From contig CAMBAJ010000003.1 of the NCBI GenBank assembly GCA_945864305.1, positions 1 through 64,000 of the forward strand: DNA of 64,000 nt, in the 5' to 3' direction. The first letter of the stretch is position 1. Each line of letters begins with the position of its first letter. Source of the stretch: an uncultured Clostridia bacterium. Lineage in GTDB: Bacteria > Bacillota > Clostridia > Oscillospirales > Oscillospiraceae. A program made the position numbers and the translations under genes. This document shows positions 9,614-19,072 of the stretch, piece by piece. The notes under the pieces are model-generated. The model did no database searches. It had not been told where the DNA came from and saw only the letters and a program-made list of their open reading frames with translations.

Positions 9614-10114
9614 ATGTTGTATGCTGTTTTCTCCGTCCTGGCCCTGGCCCTGCTGGCCTTGGACCAGTGGGTCAAGCACTGGATCACGGTCAACCTGCCC
9701 CTGGGAGAGGGCATGCCGTTTTTGCCCGGTTTCATGGAGCTGCGGACCGTCCACAACTACGGCGCCGCCTGGTCCAGCTTCTCCGGAATGCGCTGGGTGC
9801 TGGTGGCCGTTACCAGCTGCATCGTTCTGGCGGTGGCCTTCGCCCTGGTCCGCCGCATCGTCCGCCATCCCTTCGGCGTGGCCGCCTGCTTTTTGATCAT
9901 CTCCGGCGGCCTGGGCAACATCATCGACCGGGTCCGCCAGGGCTACGTGGTGGACATGTTCAACTTCCTGTTCATGGACTACCCCGTGTTCAACGTGGCG
10001 GATATCTGCGTGGTCTGCGGCTGCATCATGGGCGCCATCTACTACCTATGGCTCTACGAAAAATACGATAAAAAGGATAAAAAGCATGGAGATACAGACG
10101 CTCCAACCGAATAA
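9614..10114 (+). CDS. lspA: Lipoprotein signal peptidase (SPase II)
   Basis: ALDQWVKHWI; VHNYGAAWSSF; GGLGNIIDRVRQGYVVDMFNFLF; VFNVADICVV. Confidence 0.96.
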   Translation: MLYAVFSVLALALLALDQWVKHWITVNLPLGEGMPFLPGFMELRTVHNYGAAWSSFSGMRWVLVAVTSCIVLAVAFALVRRIVRHPFGVAACFLIISGGLGNIIDRVRQGYVVDMFNFLFMDYPVFNVADICVVCGCIMGAIYYLWLYEKYDKKDKKHGDTDAPTE

Positions 10115-11003
10115 GGAGGACGCCGGACAGCGGGTGGACGCCTGGCTGGCCGCCCATCTGGAGGACCTCACCCGCTCCGCCGCGGCGCGCCTGCTGGAGG
10201 AGGGCCGGGTCACCTGCGCCGGAAAGGCCCTGGCCAAGAACTACAAGCTCACCGGCGCCGAGACGCTGGAGGTCGCCCTGCCGGACCCGGAGCCGGTGGA
10301 CGTGGCGCCCCAGAACATTCCGCTGGATATCGTGTACGAGGACGGCGACGTCATCGTGGTGAACAAGCCCAAGGGTCTGGTGGTCCACCCGGCCCCCGGC
10401 CACCCCGACGGCACGCTGGTGAACGCCCTGCTGTACCACTGCGGGGACTCCCTCTCCGGCATCGGAGGGGAGCTGCGGCCCGGCATCGTCCACCGCATCG
10501 ACCGGGACACCTCCGGCCTCATCATCGCGGCGAAAAACGACTTCGCCCATCAGAAGCTGGCGGCCCAGCTCCAGGACCACACCTTGGCCCGGGTCTATGA
10601 GTGCGTGGTGGTGGGCAATCTGAAAGAGGACAGCGGCACCGTGGACGCCCCCATCGGACGGCATCCCGTGGACCGGAAGAAGATGGCGGTGGTGGCGAAT
10701 GGCCGTCCCGCCGTGACCCACTGGCGTGTGCTGGACCGGTTCCGGGGCTTCACCCATGTGGAGTGTCGGCTGGAGACCGGCCGGACCCATCAGATCCGTG
10801 TCCACATGGCCTATATCGGCCACCCGATCCTGGGGGATACGGTCTACGGCAGCAAAAAGCCCGTCCCCGGCCTCCAGGGCCAGTGCCTCCACGCCGTGGG
10901 CCTGCGGTTTCTCCACCCCCGGACAGGGGAGATGGTGGAGCTGCACTGCGGGTTGCCGGAGGAGTTCCGGGCGCAGCTGTGCAAACTGGCGGCAAAGCGC
11001 TGA
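10086..11003 (+). CDS. RluA-family pseudouridine synthase (RluD-like)
   Basis: S4-like N-terminus; GIVHRIDRDTSGLIIAAKND; LETGRTHQIRVHMAYIGHPILGD. Confidence 0.96.
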   Translation: MEIQTLQPNKEDAGQRVDAWLAAHLEDLTRSAAARLLEEGRVTCAGKALAKNYKLTGAETLEVALPDPEPVDVAPQNIPLDIVYEDGDVIVVNKPKGLVVHPAPGHPDGTLVNALLYHCGDSLSGIGGELRPGIVHRIDRDTSGLIIAAKNDFAHQKLAAQLQDHTLARVYECVVVGNLKEDSGTVDAPIGRHPVDRKKMAVVANGRPAVTHWRVLDRFRGFTHVECRLETGRTHQIRVHMAYIGHPILGDTVYGSKKPVPGLQGQCLHAVGLRFLHPRTGEMVELHCGLPEEFRAQLCKLAAKR

Positions 11004-11017
11004 ATATGGACAAAGAG

Positions 11018-11058
11018 ATGGCGGAAAGTCCCCGGAAAAGGGGCTTTCCGCCATTTTT
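11018..11058 (+). terminator. Rho-independent terminator
   Basis: GATGGCGGAAAGTCCCC-ggaa-AAGGGGCTTTCCGCCATTTTT. Confidence 0.88.
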
Positions 11059-11152
11059 GCGCGAAAATTACAAAGGAATATTTTTCAATGAAAAGTGAAA
11101 AATTGCACAAAAAGCAATCGATTACTTAACACAAATATGAGAAAATTGAGCG

Positions 11153-11181
11153 TTGACGCTGCCGCCGGAGGCTGATAGAAT
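11153..11181 (+). promoter_or_regulatory. Sigma-A-like promoter
   Basis: TTGACG - 17 nt - TAGAAT, upstream of the HPr-like gene. Confidence 0.6.
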
Positions 11182-11239
11182 ATGGGCCGATCTCAGGGGT
11201 GCTTGAGCATCCCAGCAAGCACAGAAAGGAACATGCGAT

Positions 11240-11461
11240 ATGACGAAAACGATTGATATAAAGAGCAAGGAACAGGTGGAGAAAATCAGCGAGCTGGCCA
11301 GCCAGGCGCCCTACGGCGTGTGGCTGAGTACCGGCGCGGTGATGCTGGACGCCCGGTCTCTGCTGGGCCTGTTTGCCCTGGTGGGCAAGAGGGCCAGTGT
11401 TGTGGTTGGCGACCATGTGAATCCCAAGGCATTCGGCCATCTGGTGGATCAGATGCAGTAA
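11240..11461 (+). CDS. HPr-like (PTS phosphocarrier family) protein lacking His-15
   Basis: MTKTIDIKSKEQVEKISELASQAPYGVWLSTGAVMLDARSLLGLFALVGK...; Ser46-like ARSLLGLFAL present, HARPA motif absent. Confidence 0.75.
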   Translation: MTKTIDIKSKEQVEKISELASQAPYGVWLSTGAVMLDARSLLGLFALVGKRASVVVGDHVNPKAFGHLVDQMQ

Positions 11462-11464
11462 AGC

Positions 11465-11508
11465 GCAGAGAAGGGGCTGCCGCGAAAGCGGCGGCCCCTT
11501 CTCTGTTA
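11465..11508 (+). terminator. Rho-independent terminator
   Basis: CAGAGAAGGGGCTGCCGC-gaaa-GCGGCGGCCCCTTCTCTG. Confidence 0.8.
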
Positions 11509-11611
11509 TCCGGCACTTTTCACGCAAAGACCCACGGTTTTTCGCCTTGTGCTTTCCGGGCTTTCGTGATATGATATTTTAGTTAAAGTATCTGTATTCG
11601 GAGGAACGACT

Positions 11612-13024
11612 TTGGAACGAAACAATGTACTGGTCCCGGAAGCGGACCTCGCCCGCCAGCGGGAATTTGAGGAGAAGATCAAAGGGATGTTCACCGCCCG
11701 GGAGGCCCATCCCGTTGCCTGCGTGGACACCTTTGGCTGCCAGCAGAACGTGGCCGACGGCCAGAAGCTGATGGGCATGCTGGAGGCAATGAGCTTCACC
11801 TTCACGGACAAGCCCGCCGAGGCCGATCTGGTCATCCTAAACACCTGCGCCGTCCGGGAGCACGCCGAGGACCGGGTGTTCGGCAATCTGGGCGCCCTGA
11901 CCCACGCGAAAAAGGAAAACCCGGAGATGGTCATCGCCCTGTGCGGCTGCATGGCCCAGGAGCCCCGGGTCTCCCAGCGCATCAAAAAATCCTATCCTTT
12001 GGTAAATCTGGTGTTCGGCCCTCATGCCCTGTGGAAGTTCCCGGAGCTTCTCTGGCGGGTCTATGAGAGCCGCAAGCGGGTGTTCTCCGTGGACGACGAA
12101 CACGGCACTATCGCCGAGGGTATCCCCGTGGTGCGGGAGAAGGGCGTAAAGGCCTGGGTCTCCATCATGTACGGGTGCAACAACTTCTGCTCCTACTGCA
12201 TCGTGCCCTACGTCCGGGGCCGGGAGCGGAGCCGGGACCCCCAGTGTGTGTTGCAGGAGGTCCGGGAGTTGGTGGAGGCCGGGTACAAGGACATCACCCT
12301 GCTGGGCCAGAACGTCAACTCCTACGGCAACGACCTGAATCTGGGCTATGACTTCGCGGACCTGCTGGCGGATATTGATAAAATCCCCGGCGAGTACCTG
12401 ATCCGATTTATGTCCAGCCACCCCAAGGACGCCACGAAGAAACTGTTCGACACCATGGCCCGGTGTGAGCATGTGGCCAAGCAGCTCCACCTGCCCTTCC
12501 AGTCCGGCAATGACCGGGTCTTGCGCGAGATGAACCGGCGCTACACCCGGCAGCAGTATCTGGACCTGGTGAACTACGCGAAATCCGTCATGCCCGGTCT
12601 GGTACTGACCTCCGACGTCATCATCGGCTTCCCCGGCGAGACGGAATCGGAGGCCATGGACACCGTGTCCCTGGTGCGGGAGGTGGGCTTCGACGCCCTG
12701 TTCACCTTCATTTACAGCCCCCGTCCCGGCACGAAAGCGGCGGCCATGCCGGACCCCGCCTCCCGGGAGGAGAAGCAGAAGTGGTTCGACAAGCTCCTGG
12801 AGGTCCAGAACGCCATGTCCGCCAGGCTTCACGCCGCGTATGTGGGAAAGACCGTCCGGGTGCTGGTGGACGGCGAGAGCGACGATCCGGACTTTCCCCT
12901 TGCCTCCCGCACGGAGGGCAACCGCCTGGTGCGGCTCAAGGGGGACAAGAGCCTGATTGGCAGGTTCATCGACGTGAAGGTCACGGACAGCAACACCTGG
13001 GCGCTGTACGGCGAGCCGGTCTAA
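11612..13024 (+). CDS. miaB: tRNA-2-methylthio-N6-dimethylallyladenosine synthase
   Basis: TFGCQQNVADGQ; radical SAM CNNFCSYCIVPYVRGRERSR; TTG start. Confidence 0.96.
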   Translation: MERNNVLVPEADLARQREFEEKIKGMFTAREAHPVACVDTFGCQQNVADGQKLMGMLEAMSFTFTDKPAEADLVILNTCAVREHAEDRVFGNLGALTHAKKENPEMVIALCGCMAQEPRVSQRIKKSYPLVNLVFGPHALWKFPELLWRVYESRKRVFSVDDEHGTIAEGIPVVREKGVKAWVSIMYGCNNFCSYCIVPYVRGRERSRDPQCVLQEVRELVEAGYKDITLLGQNVNSYGNDLNLGYDFADLLADIDKIPGEYLIRFMSSHPKDATKKLFDTMARCEHVAKQLHLPFQSGNDRVLREMNRRYTRQQYLDLVNYAKSVMPGLVLTSDVIIGFPGETESEAMDTVSLVREVGFDALFTFIYSPRPGTKAAAMPDPASREEKQKWFDKLLEVQNAMSARLHAAYVGKTVRVLVDGESDDPDFPLASRTEGNRLVRLKGDKSLIGRFIDVKVTDSNTWALYGEPV

Positions 13025-13272
13025 CGGTAGACCTCCCGGGCCAGACGGAAGGTCTCCAGAAAAAGCTGCTGAAACTCCAGGTCAACGAGGCCGTTGTATT
13101 CGTCCTCGTACTGGAGGTACAGCTCCTCCTGCTCCGGCGAGAACGTGCCGGACAGCCGCCGCAGGGCGGTTTCCGACCGGGCGGCCTGCGCGGCGTAGTC
13201 CGCCGGCAGCGGTGCCTTGGGCAGGCGCTCTTCCGTGAGATAGTGGTAGAGGGCGTCCAAATAATCGTCCAT
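13021..13272 (-). CDS. Small acidic helical protein, DUF6809-like
   Basis: 83-aa ORF MDDYLDALYHYLTEERLPKAPLP...; divergent from XRE regulator. Confidence 0.6.
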   Translation of the reverse strand: MDDYLDALYHYLTEERLPKAPLPADYAAQAARSETALRRLSGTFSPEQEELYLQYEDEYNGLVDLEFQQLFLETFRLAREVYR

Positions 13273-13292
13273 CGGGACCTCCTAAAACGACA

Positions 13293-13346
13293 TTGACATG
13301 AATGTTTGTGTGCGATTATAATATCACACACGTTTGTGAGTGTCAA
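13293..13346. promoter_or_regulatory. Overlapping divergent promoters with shared palindromic -10 region
   Basis: + strand TTGACA(13293)-18-TATAAT(13317); - strand TTGACA (rc of 13341-13346)-17-TATTAT; TGTGTG..ATTATAATAT..CACACA dyad. Confidence 0.6.
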
Positions 13347-13361
13347 TAGAAAGAGGCACAA

Positions 13362-13583
13362 ATGACTTTTTCTGAGCATCTTCTGCAGTTAAGAAAAACA
13401 AAAGGACTCAGTCAACCGGAGATTGCGGCGGCGGTCGGCATCAGTTGGCGGGGCTATCAGAATTATGAGCTTGGGTTGAGAGAACCCAAGCTGTCCACGC
13501 TGATCGCCCTGGCGGACTTTTACAGCATCTCCCTGGACGAGCTGGTCTGCCGGGAATGGCCGAAAGAGGAGGAACATGCATGA
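13362..13583 (+). CDS. XRE-family HTH regulator
   Basis: LLQLRKTKGLSQPEIAAAVGISWRGYQNYELGLREPKLSTLIALADFYSISLDELV. Confidence 0.93.
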   Translation: MTFSEHLLQLRKTKGLSQPEIAAAVGISWRGYQNYELGLREPKLSTLIALADFYSISLDELVCREWPKEEEHA

Positions 13584-14407
13584 AGATCGTCACCTTACTG
13601 GAAAATACCGCCTGTGACGCGGGGCTGTGCGCCGCCCACGGGCTGAGCCTGTACATCGAGACGCCGAAGCATAAGATTCTGTTCGACATGGGCCCGGATG
13701 CCCGCTTCCTCGACAACGCGAAAAAGTTGGGCGTGGACCTGAGCGCGGTGGATATCGCGGTGCTGTCCCACGGCCATTACGACCACGGCGGCGGTCTGCG
13801 GGCCTTCTGCGAGATCAACAGCCAGGCAGACATCTTCATCCACACCGACGCCTTCGGCGACTTTTACGCTGTGGAGGAGGGCAAGGAGCCCCGCTACATC
13901 GGTCTGGACCCGGAGCTGTGGGAGCTGGAGAGCCGCATTGTCCCCACGTCGGAGTTTGTGAAGTTGGACGACGAGCTGACACTGTTCTCCAACGAGCCGG
14001 AGGTGTTTCCCGCCCTGGCGGCCAGCGCCAAGCTCCAGGTGGAGACACCGGAGGGCCTGCGGCCCGACTCCTTTACCCATGAGCAGAACCTGCTGGTGAC
14101 GGCCTGGGGCAAGTCCGTGCTGTTCGCGGGCTGCGCCCACCGGGGCATCGTCAACATTTTGGCGGGGGCAGAGACCTATCTGGGCCGCCGGCCCGACGTG
14201 ACCTTCGGTGGCTTCCACTTCTTTGAGCTGGACCCGGCGGACCCCAGGAGCGGCGAGCTGATCGAGGCCACCGGCAAGGCCCTGCTGGAGGGGGAGACGG
14301 TGTACTACACCGGCCACTGCACCGGGGAGTACGCCTACGGAAAGCTCCATGACATTCTTGGCGACCGCCTGCGCCGCATGACCGGCGGCAGCGTGGTGGA
14401 GATTTGA
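13580..14407 (+). CDS. MBL-fold metallo-hydrolase (7,8-dihydropterin-6-methyl-4-(beta-D-ribofuranosyl)aminobenzene-5'-phosphate synthase-like)
   Basis: VLSHGHYDHGGGL; GCAHRGIVNIL; YYTGHCTG. Confidence 0.9.
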   Translation: MKIVTLLENTACDAGLCAAHGLSLYIETPKHKILFDMGPDARFLDNAKKLGVDLSAVDIAVLSHGHYDHGGGLRAFCEINSQADIFIHTDAFGDFYAVEEGKEPRYIGLDPELWELESRIVPTSEFVKLDDELTLFSNEPEVFPALAASAKLQVETPEGLRPDSFTHEQNLLVTAWGKSVLFAGCAHRGIVNILAGAETYLGRRPDVTFGGFHFFELDPADPRSGELIEATGKALLEGETVYYTGHCTGEYAYGKLHDILGDRLRRMTGGSVVEI

Positions 14408-14690
14408 GGCACGCAGCGGATGCACCCGCAACCGTGTTCCGGAACCACCCATACAATACCGGGCAGCGCGCAGCGAAGCGGAACGCGCGGGGCCTGTTGC
14501 TGAAAGCCCTGCGTTGACCACCCCGAAAGCAAGTCAGACTTCCATCTTGCGGCGGCAGACCATCCCTTTCCGCCGATGTCCGGCGCACCCGGCAGAAGGC
14601 CTCCGGACTTAGCCGGCACCGGCTGCCACGCCCCCGCCCTCCGGTCTGGAGGACAAAAACGCCATCCATTCAACACAGAAAGACAACGAG
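14408..14690 (+). ncRNA. Candidate structured non-coding region (possibly 6S-like RNA; unproven)
   Basis: No convincing ORF; long-range pairing ACCGGG-CA-GCGC (14458-14469) with GCGC-A-CCCGG (14583-14592); inner hairpins GCAAG..CTTGC and GGCGG..CCGCC. Confidence 0.3.
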
Positions 14691-14699
14691 GTGAACCTC

Positions 14700-17306
14700 A
14701 TGGCGGAACTGACCCCCATGATGAAGCAATATCTGGAAATTAAGAAGGACAACCCGGACTCTATCCTGTTCTTCCGCCTGGGCGACTTCTACGAGATGTT
14801 CGCCGACGACGCCAAGCTGGCGTCCAAGGAACTGGACCTGACCCTGACTTCCCGGGACCACGGCAAGCACGCCAAGCCCGAGGAGGAGCGGGTGCCCATG
14901 TGCGGCATCCCCTACCACGCCAGCGAGGCCTACATCGCCCGCCTCATCGCCAAGGGCTACAAGGTGGCCATCTGCGAGCAGATGGAGGACCCCGCCACCG
15001 CCAAGGGCCTGGTCAAGCGGGACATCATCCGGGTGGTCACCCCCGGCACCGTCATTGACGCCGCGTGCCTCGATGACAAGTCCAGCAACTTTCTCTGCGG
15101 CATCTACATGGACTCCCGCTGCGCCGGCGTGGCCTTCTGCGACATCACCACCGGCAAGGCCCACCTGACGGCGTTCACCGGCAAGGACCGGGTAGAGCAC
15201 ATCATCAACGAGCTGGGCCGCTTCTCCCCGGCGGAGGCCATTTTGAACGACGGGGCCTATGCCGAAAAGGCCCTGACCGCCGCCCTGACGGAGAAGTTCT
15301 CCTGCCGGGTGGAGAACGGCGGGGAGCGCCGGTTTTTGCTGAACGAGGCGGAGAAGAACATCCGGAAACAGTTCGGGGAGGACGCCCTGCACCAGCTGTC
15401 CGCCGGAAACCCGGCGGCGGCCATGGCCCTGGGCGGACTGCTGAATTACTTATACGAGACCCAGAAAACGGACCTCTCCCACATCAACGACCTGGACTAC
15501 TATGAGCAGGGGCGGTTCATGGAGCTGGACCTGACGGCCCGGCGGAATCTGGAGCTGACGGAGACCCTGCGGGGCAAGGAGAAGAAGGGGAGCCTGCTGT
15601 GGGTCCTGGACAAGACCAAGACCCCCATGGGCGCCCGGTGTCTGCGCTCCTGGCTGGAGCGGCCGCTGCTGAGCGTCACCGCCATCTGCAAGCGGAACTC
15701 CGCTGTGGCGGCACTGGTGGACAACACCATCGCCAGAGAGGAACTGATCGCCTCCATGACGGGCTTGGGCGACATGGAGCGGCTCATCGGCCGCATCGTC
15801 TACGGCACCGCGGGCGGCCGGGACATGGCGTCCCTCCGGGCGGCCATCGAAAAGCTGCCCGCCGTGAAGGAGCAGCTGTCCGCCTTCTCTGACCGCCGCT
15901 TGAACGAGCTGACGGCGGAGCTGGACACGCTGGATGACATCGGCGGGCGCATTGCCGCCACCATCTGCGACGAGCCTCCGTTCTCCGTCCGGGAGGGCGG
16001 CTTCATCCGGGACGGCTTTGACGGGGAAGTGGACCGACTGCGGCACATCCTCAAGGGCGGCAAGAGCGTCATCGCGGAGATGGAGGCCAAGGAGAAGGAG
16101 CGCACCGGCATCCGGACCCTGAAGATCGGCTACAACAAGGTGTTCGGCTACTACATCGAGGTATCCAACTCCTTCAAGGACCAGGTGCCCGAGACCTACA
16201 TCCGCAAGCAGACACTGGTGAACGGCGAGCGGTTCATCACCCAGGAGCTGAAGGACCTGGAGCATGAGATTCTGACCGCCTCGGAGCGGGTGGTGGCCCT
16301 GGAGTACGAGCTGTTTACCCAGCTCCGGGAGGAGATATCCGCCCAGGCGCAGTGCATTCAGAAGACCGCCGCCGCCATCGCCGAGATCGACGCCCTGGCG
16401 TCTTTTGCCGCCGTGGCGGTGCGGAACAACTACTGCCGCCCGGATGTGGACGAGTCCGGCGTGATTGAAATTAAAGAGGGCCGCCACCCCGTGGTGGAGC
16501 GGGTTTTAAAGGACAGCCTGTTCGTCCCCAACGACACGTTTATGGGCGAAAAGGAGGACCGGGTGGCCATCATCACCGGCCCCAACATGGCGGGCAAGTC
16601 CACGTATATGCGCCAGGTGGCGCTGATCGTCCTGATGGCCCAGATGGGCAGCTTCGTCCCCGCGTCCCACGCCCACATCGGCGTGGTGGACCGCATCTTC
16701 ACCCGCATCGGCGCCAGCGACGACCTGAGCGCCGGACAGTCCACCTTCATGGTGGAGATGACGGAGGTGTCGGACATCCTGCACCACGCCACAAAGAACT
16801 CCCTGCTGATTCTGGACGAGATCGGCCGGGGCACCAGCACCTTTGACGGCATGTCCATCGCCCGGGCGGTGCTGGAGTACTGCGCGGATAAAAAGACCCT
16901 GGGGGCCAAGACGCTGTTCGCCACCCACTACCACGAGCTGACGGAGCTGGAGAATACCCTCCCCGGCACCGTGAACTACAACATCGCCGTCAAGACCCGG
17001 GGAGAGGACATCATCTTCCTGCGGAAAATCATCCCCGGCGGCGCGGACCGGAGCTACGGCATCGAGGTCGCCAAGCTGGCGGGCCTGCCGGACAAGGTGG
17101 TCCAGCGGGCAAAAACCGTTCTGAAAGAACTGGAGGCGGAGAACGGCGTCCAGTACACGGCCCCCCGGAAGGAGGCGGACCAGGTGTCCCTCAGTGCCAT
17201 CGGCGAGGGCGAGGTCCTGGACGCGCTGCGCCGCTGTCAGCCGGACACGCTGACGCCCATTGAGGCGATGACGCTGCTGTACGAGCTGAAACGAAAACTG
17301 CAATGA
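14700..17306 (+). CDS. mutS: DNA mismatch repair protein MutS
   Basis: RLGDFYEMFADDA; TGPNMAGKSTYMRQVALIVLMAQMGSFVPA; DEIGRGTSTFDGMSIA. Confidence 0.98.
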   Translation: MAELTPMMKQYLEIKKDNPDSILFFRLGDFYEMFADDAKLASKELDLTLTSRDHGKHAKPEEERVPMCGIPYHASEAYIARLIAKGYKVAICEQMEDPATAKGLVKRDIIRVVTPGTVIDAACLDDKSSNFLCGIYMDSRCAGVAFCDITTGKAHLTAFTGKDRVEHIINELGRFSPAEAILNDGAYAEKALTAALTEKFSCRVENGGERRFLLNEAEKNIRKQFGEDALHQLSAGNPAAAMALGGLLNYLYETQKTDLSHINDLDYYEQGRFMELDLTARRNLELTETLRGKEKKGSLLWVLDKTKTPMGARCLRSWLERPLLSVTAICKRNSAVAALVDNTIAREELIASMTGLGDMERLIGRIVYGTAGGRDMASLRAAIEKLPAVKEQLSAFSDRRLNELTAELDTLDDIGGRIAATICDEPPFSVREGGFIRDGFDGEVDRLRHILKGGKSVIAEMEAKEKERTGIRTLKIGYNKVFGYYIEVSNSFKDQVPETYIRKQTLVNGERFITQELKDLEHEILTASERVVALEYELFTQLREEISAQAQCIQKTAAAIAEIDALASFAAVAVRNNYCRPDVDESGVIEIKEGRHPVVERVLKDSLFVPNDTFMGEKEDRVAIITGPNMAGKSTYMRQVALIVLMAQMGSFVPASHAHIGVVDRIFTRIGASDDLSAGQSTFMVEMTEVSDILHHATKNSLLILDEIGRGTSTFDGMSIARAVLEYCADKKTLGAKTLFATHYHELTELENTLPGTVNYNIAVKTRGEDIIFLRKIIPGGADRSYGIEVAKLAGLPDKVVQRAKTVLKELEAENGVQYTAPRKEADQVSLSAIGEGEVLDALRRCQPDTLTPIEAMTLLYELKRKLQ

Positions 17307-17333
17307 GACAAGACCCCGGAGGTATATGACAGT

Positions 17334-18044
17334 ATGGCCAAACGCAAAGCCGCAAGTTACATGACGCCCGGTGAGCAGATCGCCGGTGTGATCTTCTTCC
17401 TGATCTATCTGCTGGTGCTGCCCTTTGCCACGGCGCCGCTGTTCCGTCTGGCGGAGACGCTGCTGGGTACCAGCATCTCCGAGGCCATGCGGAATGTCAT
17501 CTATTACTACATTCTCTTCGCGGTGACGGTCCTGATCTTCCACAAGTTCCTGGCCCGGACCTCCCGCCAACTGGCAGACAACCTGGGCGTGGCCTTCAAG
17601 ACTCTGGGCCTGGGCCTGGTGGGGCTGTACGGCCTGAACGAGCTGGTGTACCGGCTGACGAATCTGGTGGTCACCAACCACACCAACCTCAACGACACCA
17701 CCATCTCCGCCCAGATTCACGACGCGCCCCACATGACGCTGCTGATTGTCATTGTCCTGGCGCCCTTTGTGGAGGAGGTGCTGTTCCGGGGCCTGGTGTT
17801 TGGCAACCTGAAGGGGAAGAGCCGGGGGGTGGCCTATCTGGTGTCCTGCGCCCTGTTCGCCCTGCTGCACGTGTGGCAGTTCGCGGTGGTGGAGCGTGAT
17901 GTCACCTATTTTCTGCTGATGATCCAGTATCTGGTGCCCGGCGTGGTGCTGGCCTGGGCCTATGAGCACAGCGGCACACTGTGGACCTCCATCGGTGTCC
18001 ACGCCGTGGCCAACGCCCTGTCCGCCTGGACCATGGTGGGCTGA
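17334..18044 (+). CDS. CPBP-family intramembrane glutamic endopeptidase (CaaX protease-like)
   Basis: FVEEVLFRGLVFGNLKGK; H..W/H motifs; TM helices. Confidence 0.88.
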   Translation: MAKRKAASYMTPGEQIAGVIFFLIYLLVLPFATAPLFRLAETLLGTSISEAMRNVIYYYILFAVTVLIFHKFLARTSRQLADNLGVAFKTLGLGLVGLYGLNELVYRLTNLVVTNHTNLNDTTISAQIHDAPHMTLLIVIVLAPFVEEVLFRGLVFGNLKGKSRGVAYLVSCALFALLHVWQFAVVERDVTYFLLMIQYLVPGVVLAWAYEHSGTLWTSIGVHAVANALSAWTMVG

Positions 18045-18107
18045 ACCGGCTCTGCGATTGGGGCAGAACAGGGCTGAATCTATATACAATAAGGAAGAAT
18101 ATATCCT

Positions 18108-19019
18108 ATGAGTTTTTTTGATGCGTTCAGCGAGATGCTGGTGATTCTCTTTGCCATTCTGGCGGGTTATGGCGCTCACCACCTGGGCTATCTGGGCGGA
18201 GAAGTCGACCAAAAGATCTGCAAGGTCATTTTAAACATTACGATGCCCGCCATGATCGTGGCGGCTGTTATCACTGGAGATACGCTGCCGGACCTGGCGG
18301 AAGTGCTGTCCATTCTGAAAGTGGCCGTGGTGTTTTACGCACTGGAATTCGCCATGGTGCTGGTGGTGCCCCGCTTCCTGGGCGGTACGCCGAAACAGCT
18401 TGGCGTGTGGCGGTATGTTCTGTCGTTTCCGAACGTGGGTTTCATCGGTTACCCCGTCGCGGTGGCGCTGTTCGGCCAGGAGGCGCTGTTTTACGCTGTG
18501 GTGCTGGCATTGCCGTTCAACCTGCTGTCTTACACCTTGGGCCCGCTTATGCTGGCGGGAGTCGGAAAATTCAGCTGGAAGAAGTCGGTTTCTCCCTGCG
18601 CTGCTGCGGCTGTCATCAGCCTGGTGCTGGCCCTGACCCGGGTGCGGGTACCATCCATGATCGGAGAGTGCCTGGATTTTGTGGGTGACATCACCGTGCC
18701 GCTGTCCCTGCTGGTGGTAGGTTCCCTACTGGCGGGACTTCCCGCGAAGCAGGTGTTTTCGTCTCCCAGACTGTGGATTCTCTCAGCTCTGCGGCTGCTG
18801 GCCCTACCGGTGATTCTGTGCTTCATTTTGCGTGCGGTCGGTGTGGATGCGATGATTCTGGGTGTCGCCGTGACGCAGATGGCCATGCCGGTGGCTGTCA
18901 ATGGCACGATGCTGAGCATGGAATATGGCGGCGATACCGGCAGCATGGCGCAGATCACATTCTTGTCCACATTGCTGTCTATCGTGACCATCCCTTTGAT
19001 TGCGGCTTTCCTGCTGTAA
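18108..19019 (+). CDS. AEC-family transporter
   Basis: Hydrophobic, LNITMPAMIVAAVITG...; VPLSLLVVGSLLAG; auxin-efflux-carrier-like pattern. Confidence 0.85.
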   Translation: MSFFDAFSEMLVILFAILAGYGAHHLGYLGGEVDQKICKVILNITMPAMIVAAVITGDTLPDLAEVLSILKVAVVFYALEFAMVLVVPRFLGGTPKQLGVWRYVLSFPNVGFIGYPVAVALFGQEALFYAVVLALPFNLLSYTLGPLMLAGVGKFSWKKSVSPCAAAAVISLVLALTRVRVPSMIGECLDFVGDITVPLSLLVVGSLLAGLPAKQVFSSPRLWILSALRLLALPVILCFILRAVGVDAMILGVAVTQMAMPVAVNGTMLSMEYGGDTGSMAQITFLSTLLSIVTIPLIAAFLL

Positions 19020-19072
19020 GGGTGCGGAGAGCCGTATCTGAGTTCTGAGATTTTGACATGGAGCGTGCTGTT

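Noticed and set aside
14335-14676. Minus-strand ORFs in the interval before mutS as protein genes
   Set aside because: Arg/Cys/Pro-rich, no homology pattern, overlapping in several frames; structured RNA is a better though unproven explanation.
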